From Berkiella sp964606325 (GTDB lineage Bacteria > Pseudomonadota > Gammaproteobacteria > Berkiellales > Berkiellaceae), in contig CAZSGE010000001.1 in the NCBI GenBank assembly GCA_964606325.1, forward strand, positions 124,001-188,000: a stretch of 64,000 nt of DNA, given 5' to 3'. The notes under the pieces were generated by a model. The model made no database searches and had not been told where the DNA came from. It saw only the letters and a program-made list of their open reading frames with translations. Position 1 is the stretch's first letter. Every line of letters begins with the position of its first letter. Of the stretch, positions 55,505-63,346 are shown piece by piece. A program made the position numbers and the translations under genes.

Positions 55505-55837
55505 ATGAGCAAAGGAAAGATCGACGATAACACTAAGGAAGCATTGTCAGCCTATATGGATGGTGCTTTAGACGAAGAATCAAAACAAGCCTTATTAGCA
55601 CAGTTAAAAGTTGATGAAGAGTTACAAAAAACGTGGCAGTGCTATCATTTAATTCATAACATTATGCAACAAAAATGCGATCCATTGCTGTTAGGTTTTG
55701 GCGCAATGTTAAGTGCCAAAGTCAGCGCTGCCTTGGAGAATGAGCCTGCCGTTGTCTGGGGAGCTGAATTTGACAACCCGATAGTGCTTAATACATCGCA
55801 TCAAATTGATGATGTTAATTTCACAAATCGCAAGTAA
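55505..55837 (+). CDS. rseA: Short RseA-type anti-sigma factor without membrane segment
   Basis: 110-residue protein whose first ~75 residues match the cytosolic sigma-E-binding domain of RseA/MucA (KEALSAYMDGALDEESKQALLAQLKVDEELQKTWQCYHLIHNIM). Unlike the usual ~200-residue RseA it has no transmembrane helix and no periplasmic domain, and the gene ends with a normal stop. GAACGAGGG precedes the ATG. It is in operon with rpoE. Without a membrane part the DegS/RseP proteolysis route could not control it; either a soluble regulator or a truncated gene. Confidence 0.75.
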   Translation: MSKGKIDDNTKEALSAYMDGALDEESKQALLAQLKVDEELQKTWQCYHLIHNIMQQKCDPLLLGFGAMLSAKVSAALENEPAVVWGAEFDNPIVLNTSHQIDDVNFTNRK

Positions 55838-55903
55838 AAATCAGCGTATGTAGCTATTCGTCGCAGTATCTTTGTAGCTTGTCGCGTAAAGTTTAAAGTT
55901 GGC

Positions 55904-55909
55904 TATAAT
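55904..55909 (+). promoter_or_regulatory. Candidate -10 box of the OTU-like gene
   Basis: Perfect TATAAT followed by ATC; a weak -35 (TTGTCG) lies 19 bases upstream. A start of transcription near 55916 places the coding start at ATG 55941 or 55953, downstream of the apparent TTG at 55899. Confidence 0.45.
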
Positions 55910-55940
55910 ATCACGTAAGCTTTGCTCAAACTGCAAACGA

Positions 55941-56786
55941 ATGAGTGAAGCTATGTTAGCCCAATTTAGTCAGATCCAAAAAGACCCTATTCCTGCCATA
56001 TCCAGCGGTTATGCTAATAACTGTGGATTTCACTCTATAGCTCATCTATGGATGGATTTACCTGATGATGTGTTTGTTTATCTTTATGAAAACTACCCCA
56101 TTTTTAAAGTAATTCATGCCCAATTTAATCAAGAATATGGTGGGGGCGAACCTACCCTTGAAAAATTACTTAAATTTAAAAAATTGCCCGCATTAAATAA
56201 CCCTTTTGATCGAGAGTTAATTTGGGGGCCCATTCTAAGAAAAGTATTGCGCACACTCGCAAGTGCTGAGATTGAAAGAGTCAAAAGCATCGAAACGGAT
56301 GAAATGACGGATCTAGAGCAGGCTCAATATTTTTTTGGTCCAAAAGAGTTGGAATACTTAGCGGATGGTCGATGTGTGGATTTTCGTATGTTACGATTAC
56401 TCACCCAAGAAATGGGACTAGATTTAACGGTGTATAATCAGGTGGCAAGCCACAGTGAATATGAATTACCAGTTTATCAATTTCCGCCCAAAGGCGATAT
56501 TTGTTGGCAAGGTGAGCTTTTTTTTAATGGTGCTCATTATGACTTTACTTTTGGCGATGAAGAAAAAAATACAAAACATAACATAAAGCGCGCTGATTCA
56601 TTTTTAATACCGCATATACCAAGTATTTTTATTGATGATAAAAGTACGGTTAAAGAAGAAAAAAAAATCACAGATGAGAAAGTGCAACTGGCTGTAAAAG
56701 CGATTATGACTGTGGTGAATAAAAAATTGGCCGCGCCACAGCTTTCACAGGAAACGGCTCATGTGAAGTCAAAACTAAACTTGTAA
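55941..56786 (+). CDS. Putative OTU-like cysteine protease (deubiquitinase-type) effector
   Basis: 281-residue protein (start 55941; ATG 55953 also possible, with GTGAAG upstream). A papain-like Cys-His pair is visible: Cys28 in SGYANNCGFHSIAHLW and His199 in FFNGAHYDFTFGD, the layout of OTU deubiquitinases (NxCxxxA... and HYD near the C-terminus), separated by a helical region that contains LRLLTQEMGLDLTVYN. No signal peptide or membrane segment. C-terminus Lys-rich. It sits between rseA and degP, which are adjacent in most relatives, so it is an insertion. The family match is by motif only. Confidence 0.6.
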   Translation: MSEAMLAQFSQIQKDPIPAISSGYANNCGFHSIAHLWMDLPDDVFVYLYENYPIFKVIHAQFNQEYGGGEPTLEKLLKFKKLPALNNPFDRELIWGPILRKVLRTLASAEIERVKSIETDEMTDLEQAQYFFGPKELEYLADGRCVDFRMLRLLTQEMGLDLTVYNQVASHSEYELPVYQFPPKGDICWQGELFFNGAHYDFTFGDEEKNTKHNIKRADSFLIPHIPSIFIDDKSTVKEEKKITDEKVQLAVKAIMTVVNKKLAAPQLSQETAHVKSKLNL

Positions 56787-56862
56787 TCATTTCTTGATTT
56801 GTACTTTTAAAATAAGGTGTGCTTACACCCAATTGGCTAAAATCCTGCTTCGTACACGTTTA

Positions 56863-56920
56863 GGTACTAGTACCCTGAACAAAAGTCATCTTTTGTTAGT
56901 TGTCATTCAAATGATATAAT
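56863..56920 (+). promoter_or_regulatory. degP promoter with palindromes
   Basis: -35 TTGTTA (56893-56898), 16-base spacer, -10 TATAAT (56915-56920). An inverted repeat AACAAAAG-TCAT-CTTTTGTT (56878-56897) overlaps the -35, and a perfect 12-base palindrome GGTACTAGTACC (56863-56874) lies just upstream. Both palindromes are candidate operators. No sigma-E consensus was seen. Confidence 0.55.
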
Positions 56921-56979
56921 GGGTCATTGGTTGATATTTGACCATAAAGTCTTGAGCTGACGACAATCTGGAGATGGCC

Positions 56980-58398
56980 ATGAAGACTAGAATAACAAGC
57001 AAAACAATTTCATTTTTAGCGGCATTGTTACTTAGCACATCAAGTGTTCTTGTCGCAGGTCAAACCCCAGACTTTACGCCAATTGTTGATACCGCCGGCA
57101 AGTCGGTCGTTAATATCATTACAATCAATAAAGAAACCAAAAAATTAGTACCAGACAATCTGCGTGAAGATTTAGAAGGCACGCCTTTAATGGATGTCTT
57201 AAAGCAAATGTTTGGCGATAAATTAGATGAGAATTTATCGGGTAAAGGTCCAGGGCTTGGCTCAGGTACCATTATTTCAGCTGACGGCTATATTGTGACC
57301 AACTCGCATGTGGTTGATGGTTCCGATATCATTTACGTGCGTTTACAAGATAGACGAGAATTTCCAGCTAAGGTCATTGGAAAAGATTCCGGAACAGACT
57401 TAGCTCTTCTTAAAATCGAAGCAAAAAGTTTACCTTTTCTAAATTATGCTGACAGTAATAGTGTCAAAGTAGGGGAATGGGTTTTAGCTATTGGCTCGCC
57501 TTATGGATTTGAAAATTCAATAACAGTAGGCGTGGTGAGTGCAACTGGCAGAAGTTTGGGATCAGAGAGATATGTTCCGTTTATTCAAACAGATGCCGCC
57601 ATCAATCCCGGTAATAGCGGGGGCCCCTTATTGAATTTAAATGGGGAAATGGTCGGTATCAATTCACAAATTATCACAGAATCAGGAAGCTATGCGGGGC
57701 TTTCATTTGCTGTTCCAGCAAATGTTGTTAAATTGGTGGTGAGCCAATTACAAAAATCCGGTAGCGTATCAAGAGGTTGGTTGGGATTGGCGTTTCAAGA
57801 TTTAAATCGTGATCTGGCTGATTCGTTTGGCTTGAAAACGGTAAAAGGAGCTTTGATTTCTAAAGTCATCCCCAATAGTCCTGCCTCAAAAGCAGGTATT
57901 CAAGAAGGGGATATCATCACGCAATTTAATGGTAAGGAAATAGTCAAAGCGACGGATTTGCCGCCTATTGTTGGGCTCATTCCGGTAGATACCACCGTTC
58001 CGATGAAAGTTATCAGAGAGCAAAAAGAAGTTGAAGTGTCTTTGGTGTTAAGCAAATTTAATGAAAGTGAAATGCCAGGACCTGGCACAAAGAAATTAGT
58101 GATCCCACGATTTGATAAACTGCAACAACAAATCAGTGTGAGAGAAATTGAAGACTTTGAAAGAGCTGATATCGGAGACAAAAAGGGGGTTATTGTGATG
58201 GACGTGCGCGGTGATTCATGGATAACCGGTGGCATTAGACGTGGCGATCTCATTAATTCAATTAATGGCAAAAAAGTTACCAATGTGAAAGAGTTCTACT
58301 CCAGTGTAAGTGCCGCTGGTGATGATCGCGCCATCTCTATGCTCATCACAAGACCGGGTGATGTACAACGTTATGTTGCTGTAAAACTAGATAAATAG
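56980..58398 (+). CDS. degP: Periplasmic serine protease/chaperone DegP (MucD)
   Basis: HtrA-family quality-control protease. A signal peptide (first ~27 residues, ...SSVLVAG) precedes the trypsin-like domain with triad His110 (TNSHVVDG), Asp140 (SGTDLALLKI) and Ser213 (NPGNSGGPLLN), then two PDZ domains. Length 472 aa. ATG 56980 is preferred because GGAG lies 7 bases upstream; ATG 56974 directly abuts it. In relatives mucD follows the rpoE locus directly; here it has its own promoter behind the inserted OTU-like gene. Confidence 0.94.
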   Translation: MKTRITSKTISFLAALLLSTSSVLVAGQTPDFTPIVDTAGKSVVNIITINKETKKLVPDNLREDLEGTPLMDVLKQMFGDKLDENLSGKGPGLGSGTIISADGYIVTNSHVVDGSDIIYVRLQDRREFPAKVIGKDSGTDLALLKIEAKSLPFLNYADSNSVKVGEWVLAIGSPYGFENSITVGVVSATGRSLGSERYVPFIQTDAAINPGNSGGPLLNLNGEMVGINSQIITESGSYAGLSFAVPANVVKLVVSQLQKSGSVSRGWLGLAFQDLNRDLADSFGLKTVKGALISKVIPNSPASKAGIQEGDIITQFNGKEIVKATDLPPIVGLIPVDTTVPMKVIREQKEVEVSLVLSKFNESEMPGPGTKKLVIPRFDKLQQQISVREIEDFERADIGDKKGVIVMDVRGDSWITGGIRRGDLINSINGKKVTNVKEFYSSVSAAGDDRAISMLITRPGDVQRYVAVKLDK

Positions 58399-58417
58399 CT
58401 AAATATCTCCGTTTATT

Positions 58418-58442
58418 AGGCGCCTATGGCGCCTTTCTTTTT
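58418..58442 (+). terminator. Terminator after degP
   Basis: AGGCGCC-TAT-GGCGCCT stem (58418-58434) followed by TTCTTTTTA. Confidence 0.85.
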
Positions 58443-58523
58443 ACTCATTCCTGAATTTATTTCTTAGGTTTTTCTTTGTGTAGGGGCAGGCTCATCGTGA
58501 AATTTAAGCGAAAATCCAAGGTA

Positions 58524-58582
58524 TGTCATCCTGAGCGTAGCGAAGGATCTGATTGAGATTCTTCGCTACGCTCAGAATGACA
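58524..58582. repeat. Palindromic intergenic repeat (TGTCATCCTGAGCG type)
   Basis: Arms of 27 bases (58524-58550 and 58556-58582), complementary with two differences, 5-base loop; starts TGTCATCCTGAGCGTAGCG and ends CGCTCAGAATGACA. This wording is a widespread dispersed bacterial palindrome. The rest of the 307-base gap before lepA holds the degP terminator and no gene. Confidence 0.85.
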
Positions 58583-58705
58583 CAAACTTAACGAGATAAA
58601 TCATTCTATTTTAAAGAATTATTTGTAATTACTAGCTGATTTTAGCCAGCTCGCGTAAAATACACTACCAAAATAGACTAAATGTAAGTTGAATAAATAA
58701 CTCAT

Positions 58706-60508
58706 ATGATGGATCACATACGAAATTTTTCGATTATCGCGCATATTGATCATGGAAAGTCGACCCTTTCAGATCGGTTAATTCATTTTTGCGGTGGCCT
58801 GACCGATCGCGAGATGTCTGAGCAAGTGCTGGACTCCATGGATATCGAACGCGAACGCGGCATAACCATTAAAGCCCAAAGCGTGACATTAAAGTACAAA
58901 GCAAAAAACAACCAAGAATATCAGCTTAACTTTATTGATACCCCGGGTCATGTGGATTTCTCCTATGAAGTATCACGTTCTTTGGCAGCCTGTGAAGGGG
59001 CCTTATTGGTGGTGGATGCCGCTCAAGGTGTAGAGGCACAAACGGTTGCCAATTGCTATACCGCGCTTGAGCAAGGCGTTGAAGTTATCCCCGTGCTCAA
59101 TAAAATTGATTTACCTCAAGCTGAGCCTGAGCGAATTATTAACGAAATTGAAGAGATTATTGGTATCCATGCGCATGATGCGCTCAAAGTGAGCGCGAAA
59201 GCGGGTATAGGTATTCAAGATCTCTTAGAACAAATCGTAGAAAAAGTACCTGTACCAAAGGGCGATCCAAATGCGCCATTGCAAGCGCTTATCATAGACT
59301 CTTGGTTTGATAGGTATTTGGGCGTTGTTTCCTTAGTGCGGATAAAAAATGGCGAATTACGCAAAGGCGACAAAATTCGCATGATGTCCAGCAATAGAGA
59401 ATTCAATGTCGATAATCTTGGCATCTTTACGCCAAAGAAGTTCTATCAAGATGTGCTTAAAACGGGTGAAGTTGGCTTCATGATTGCGGGAATTAAAGCA
59501 ATTGATGGTGCGCCAGTGGGCGATACCATTACGACTGTTAAAAATCCAGCGCTTGATGCCTTACCCGGATTTATTAAAGTACAACCTAAAGTTTTTGCTG
59601 GTTTGTTTCCGGTTAACTCAGAAGATTTTGAAGATTTTCGTGAAGCTTTAGCTAAGCTCAATTTAAATGATGCGTCACTATTTTATGAGCCTGAAACATC
59701 AACCGCACTGGGTTTTGGTTTTAGATGTGGCTTTTTAGGCATGCTGCACATGGAAATTGTACAAGAACGTTTAGAGCGTGAGTACAATCTAGATTTAATC
59801 ACCACCGCACCTACCGTTGTTTATGAAGTCGTATTAAAAACAGGTGATCTCATTAAGGTAGATAATCCTGCCAAGCTGCCTGATCCAGGTTCCATTATGG
59901 AAATGCGAGAGCCAATCGTTGAAGCAAATATTCTCGTACCACAAGAATATTTAGGGAATGTGATTACGCTCTGTATAGAAAAGCGTGGCGTACAAACCAA
60001 ATTACTTTATTTAGGCTCACAAGTTTCAGTGTCTTATGAATTACCGATGAACGAGGTCGTATTAGACTTTTTTGATAAATTAAAATCGGTAAGCCGTGGT
60101 TATGCTTCGTTAGATTATCACCTTAAGCGTTTTCAAGTGGCTGATCTCGTGAAAATGGAGATATTGATTAACTCTGATCCCGTGGATGCACTGGCGCTGA
60201 TTGTTCACAAAGACAAAGCCTATACCCGTGGTCGAGACATCACCAACAAAATGAAAGAGCTTATCCCAAGACAAATGTTTGATGTGGCGATTCAGGCAAC
60301 ACTCGGTGGTCAAATCATAGCCAGAACAACAGTGAAAGCCTTACGTAAAAATGTGACCGCTAAATGTTATGGGGGTGACGTTTCACGTAAACGTAAGCTG
60401 CTTGAAAAACAAAAACGCGGTAAGAAGCGTATGAAACAAGTGGGTTCAGTTGAAATACCCCAAGAAGCCTTTTTGGCGATATTACAAGTTGATAAGGAGA
60501 AAAAGTAA
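58706..60508 (+). CDS. lepA: Elongation factor 4 (LepA)
   Basis: Ribosome-associated translational GTPase. G domain with AHIDHGKSTL, DTPGHVDF and NKIDLP; EF-G-like domains II-IV and the LepA-specific C-terminal domain (CYGGDVSRKRKLLEKQKRGKKRMKQVG). Length 600 aa. The stop overlaps the lepB start (TAATG), the classical lepA-lepB operon. Confidence 0.97.
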   Translation: MMDHIRNFSIIAHIDHGKSTLSDRLIHFCGGLTDREMSEQVLDSMDIERERGITIKAQSVTLKYKAKNNQEYQLNFIDTPGHVDFSYEVSRSLAACEGALLVVDAAQGVEAQTVANCYTALEQGVEVIPVLNKIDLPQAEPERIINEIEEIIGIHAHDALKVSAKAGIGIQDLLEQIVEKVPVPKGDPNAPLQALIIDSWFDRYLGVVSLVRIKNGELRKGDKIRMMSSNREFNVDNLGIFTPKKFYQDVLKTGEVGFMIAGIKAIDGAPVGDTITTVKNPALDALPGFIKVQPKVFAGLFPVNSEDFEDFREALAKLNLNDASLFYEPETSTALGFGFRCGFLGMLHMEIVQERLEREYNLDLITTAPTVVYEVVLKTGDLIKVDNPAKLPDPGSIMEMREPIVEANILVPQEYLGNVITLCIEKRGVQTKLLYLGSQVSVSYELPMNEVVLDFFDKLKSVSRGYASLDYHLKRFQVADLVKMEILINSDPVDALALIVHKDKAYTRGRDITNKMKELIPRQMFDVAIQATLGGQIIARTTVKALRKNVTAKCYGGDVSRKRKLLEKQKRGKKRMKQVGSVEIPQEAFLAILQVDKEKK

Positions 60509-61305
60509 TGCCGGTTTATACAGATTTTTCGTCATTGCTTGCAGGAGCAACCCTAGTAAGTGGTTTAATATGGGCAGTTGATGCTTTTGTGTTTAAACCA
60601 AAGCGTGTGAAAGAAACCATGCCGGGGGACGTTGTTGAAGAGCCAAAGCTGGTTGAATATGCGCGATCCTTTTTTCCTATTTTATTGATTGTATGTGTGT
60701 TGCGATCATTTGTTGCTGAGCCATTTAGAATACCTTCGGGTTCGATGAAACCTACGCTACTTGAAGGCGATTTTATATTAGTCAATAAATTTAGCTACGG
60801 TATTCGCTTGCCTGTATTTGGTACTAAAGTGGTTAAGGTGGGAGAGCCAAAGCAAGGTGATATTCTTGTGTTTAGATTTCCCAAAGATCCATCTATTGAT
60901 TTTATCAAGCGCGTTATTGGGGTGCCAGGCGATAAAATTAAGTATGAGAATAAGACTTTGTATATCAACGGCAAACCTATGGTTCAAGAATCCTTAGGAC
61001 AAGCTTATGATACTGATGTTCGTGGCATAACATATAAAGTTAAGCATTTCAAAGAGAGCTTAACGAACCGACCACATTCTATTTTCGTTCACGATGGCAA
61101 AGGCACCACGATGGAAGAAATGACAGTTCCACAGGGCATGTATTTTGTGATGGGTGATAATCGCGATGCCAGTGAAGATAGTCGTCGTTGGGGATTTGTG
61201 CCAGAAGATCTTATTTTAGGTAAAGCGTTTTTTATTTGGATGAGCTGGGATGGCATTTCAAATGACATTCGTTGGAAACGAATTGGACATGTGATTAACG
61301 ATTAA
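60508..61305 (+). CDS. lepB: Signal peptidase I
   Basis: Inner-membrane protease that removes Sec signal peptides. Two N-terminal membrane segments (about residues 7-28 and 55-68), catalytic Ser79 in RIPSGSMKPTL and Lys134 in DFIKRVIGVPGDK, and the final GDNRDASEDSRRWGFVPE box. Length 265 aa. ATG overlaps the lepA stop. Confidence 0.96.
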   Translation: MPVYTDFSSLLAGATLVSGLIWAVDAFVFKPKRVKETMPGDVVEEPKLVEYARSFFPILLIVCVLRSFVAEPFRIPSGSMKPTLLEGDFILVNKFSYGIRLPVFGTKVVKVGEPKQGDILVFRFPKDPSIDFIKRVIGVPGDKIKYENKTLYINGKPMVQESLGQAYDTDVRGITYKVKHFKESLTNRPHSIFVHDGKGTTMEEMTVPQGMYFVMGDNRDASEDSRRWGFVPEDLILGKAFFIWMSWDGISNDIRWKRIGHVIND

Positions 61306-61316
61306 AGGAATAATTG

Positions 61317-61703
61317 ATGAGAACCAAATCTAAACACGGCATGCGTGGTGTGACAGTACTAAATTTATTAGTCGCAGCTATTATCATTATTTTTGGTGTT
61401 ACCTTAGCAATTAGGTTGGTGCCACCCTATCTCAATAGCTTCGCAGTCAGGGATGCGATAAAAGAGCTTGCTGCGAATCCGGAATTACCTGGTTATTCAA
61501 AAGCCAAATTAAAGGATATGTTCACAAGAAAGCTACAGGTAAATTTTATTTCTAATGTGACTCCAGAAGCACTGGTGTTAGTAAAAAAAGGGAATGAAGC
61601 ATATTTAACGATGAAATATGAGGTAAGGGTGCATTTGATAGGCAATATGGATGCCGTCATTATGTTTAATGAAGAGGAAAAGGTTGGTGAAACCAAATCT
61701 TGA
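61317..61703 (+). CDS. DUF4845 membrane protein
   Basis: 128-residue protein of the DUF4845 family, which lies between lepB and rnc in many gammaproteobacteria and has no known function. One N-terminal transmembrane helix (~residues 15-34, VLNLLVAAIIIIFGVTLAIRL), then PYLNSFAVRDAIKEL and a beta-rich domain outside the cytosol. ATG 61317 has AAGGAAT upstream. Its 3' end overlaps the rnc start by 17 bases. Confidence 0.88.
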   Translation: MRTKSKHGMRGVTVLNLLVAAIIIIFGVTLAIRLVPPYLNSFAVRDAIKELAANPELPGYSKAKLKDMFTRKLQVNFISNVTPEALVLVKKGNEAYLTMKYEVRVHLIGNMDAVIMFNEEEKVGETKS

Positions 61704-62367
61704 TGTATTGCAGCGCTCCTTGGGGTATGAATTCAAAAGCATATCCTTGCTTTCTCATGCGCTCACCCATAAAAGTGCTCATCATAAAAATAATGAAAGA
61801 TTTGAGTTTTTGGGCGATGCTATTTTAAATTTCGTTGTTGCCGATTTGCTTTTTATACAGTTTACCGGTGCAACTGAAGGTGAATTGACTCGTGCAAGAG
61901 CAAGTTTAGTCAATAAATCGAGTCTTTATCAAGTAGCTTTAGGACTTTCATTAAGTGATTATCTTAATTTAGGGATTGGTGAGCAGCGCAGTGGCGGTCA
62001 TCGCAGAGAATCAATACTAGCAGATACTCTCGAGGCAATTATTTGTGCCATTTATCTAGATAGTGATTTTCTCACAACGAGAAAAATTGTTGAGCAATTG
62101 TTTATGCCAAAAATTGCACTGTTAAAACCACAAGATCAGATTAAAGATCCCAAAACGCAGCTACAAGAGTGGCTGCAAGGTCTTAAAAGAACTTTACCTA
62201 AGTACGAGATAGTATCAATGATTGGTGAACCACATGCACAAACGTTTGTGGTCAGTTGTGAAGTCGAAGGGGTCTTAGATATTGCCCAAGGAGTTGGACC
62301 AAGCCGCAAAATTGCAGAGCAGATAGCTGCCAGAAAAATGTTGGAGATAATGACGAATGAATCTTGA
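61687..62367 (+). CDS. rnc: Ribonuclease III
   Basis: Double-stranded-RNA endonuclease for rRNA processing. Signature NERFEFLGDAILNFVVAD, metal residues in ESILADTLEAII, and C-terminal dsRNA-binding domain (DPKTQLQEWLQG... AEQIAARKMLE). GTG 61687 is chosen because GAGGAAAAGG lies just upstream and MKPNLDVLQRSLGYEF fits the family; ATG 61651 would add 12 unsupported residues. Overlaps DUF4845 and era. Confidence 0.95.
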   Translation: MKPNLDVLQRSLGYEFKSISLLSHALTHKSAHHKNNERFEFLGDAILNFVVADLLFIQFTGATEGELTRARASLVNKSSLYQVALGLSLSDYLNLGIGEQRSGGHRRESILADTLEAIICAIYLDSDFLTTRKIVEQLFMPKIALLKPQDQIKDPKTQLQEWLQGLKRTLPKYEIVSMIGEPHAQTFVVSCEVEGVLDIAQGVGPSRKIAEQIAARKMLEIMTNES

Positions 62368-63304
62368 ATTGGACCCAGAACTTGAAGTGACTCTTGAGGG
62401 CACAGATGATGAGAGCGTGCAAACGCACTGTGGCTTTATTGCCATAGTGGGCCGGCCTAATGTAGGAAAATCTTCACTGCTTAATAACATATTGGGTAAA
62501 AAGATAAGCATTACGTCATTTCGGCCACAAACCACCCGCTATCAAATTTTAGGGATTAAAACGGAAGGTTCTCGGCAGGTGGTCTATGTTGATACACCAG
62601 GTATTCACTTGCGAGCCAAGAAAGCGCTCAACCGACAAATGAATAAGATTGCACATCAATCATTGATTGATGTGAATGCTATTGTGTTTGTGGTTGAAGC
62701 TATGCATTGGACTGATGAAGATGAGCATATTTGCAAGTCTATACAAAATGCAACGTGCCCTATTATTCTTGCCCTCAATAAAATTGATTTAGTCGCGAAT
62801 AAAGCACAATTATTATCTTTTATGGAAAAAGTATCTGCCTTTTTGCCTAATGCGCAAATAGTGCCTATTTCAGTTAAGAAGCGCTTGCAAGTCACTGAAA
62901 TTGAGAAACTTTGTAATACTTATATACCAAAGAGTCCATTTTATTTCCCTGAAGATCAAAATATGAATCACAGTGAGCAGTTTCATATCTCTGAAATTGT
63001 GCGCGAAAAAATCATGCGCTTACTGGAAAAAGAAATACCTTATTCATGTTCTGTGCAAATTGAAAAGCTTGAGCATAAAGACAATATTATTCACATTCAT
63101 TCACTTATTTGGGTTGAGCGTGAAGGGCAAAAACGTGTAGTGATTGGTGAAAAAGGTGCCAAATTAAAAGAAATTGGCACAAAAGCTCGCGAAGATTTAG
63201 AGCGCCATTATGGTAAAAAAGTGTGTCTCAAATTATGGGTTAAGGTCAATGAGAGTTGGTCTGACAATATGCATGCACTGCATAGTTTAGGTTATGGGGA
63301 ATAA
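62357..63304 (+). CDS. era: Ribosome maturation GTPase Era
   Basis: Binds 16S rRNA 3' end during 30S assembly. GTPase domain with GRPNVGKSSLLNN, DTPGIHL and NKIDL; C-terminal KH domain with GEKGAKLKEIG. Length 315 aa, with ~20 extra acidic residues before the G domain. It overlaps rnc by 11 bases. Confidence 0.97.
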   Translation: MNLELDPELEVTLEGTDDESVQTHCGFIAIVGRPNVGKSSLLNNILGKKISITSFRPQTTRYQILGIKTEGSRQVVYVDTPGIHLRAKKALNRQMNKIAHQSLIDVNAIVFVVEAMHWTDEDEHICKSIQNATCPIILALNKIDLVANKAQLLSFMEKVSAFLPNAQIVPISVKKRLQVTEIEKLCNTYIPKSPFYFPEDQNMNHSEQFHISEIVREKIMRLLEKEIPYSCSVQIEKLEHKDNIIHIHSLIWVEREGQKRVVIGEKGAKLKEIGTKAREDLERHYGKKVCLKLWVKVNESWSDNMHALHSLGYGE

Positions 63305-63309
63305 AATGT

Positions 63310-63333
63310 AGGGGCGGTCCCTGTGCCGTCCCT
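63310..63333 (+). other. Hairpin between era and recO
   Basis: AGGGGCGG-TCCCTGTG-CCGTCCCT, an 8-bp stem with one G-U pair, five bases after the era stop. It shares the TGTaGGGGCGG wording with hairpins after lysS and the kinase gene. No T-run; recO starts 13 bases later. Confidence 0.5.
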
Positions 63334-63346
63334 CTTTGTGGGGACT

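Noticed and set aside
61651..61686. Upstream ATG start for rnc
   Set aside because: It would add 12 residues unlike the family; a strong ribosome binding site directly precedes GTG 61687.
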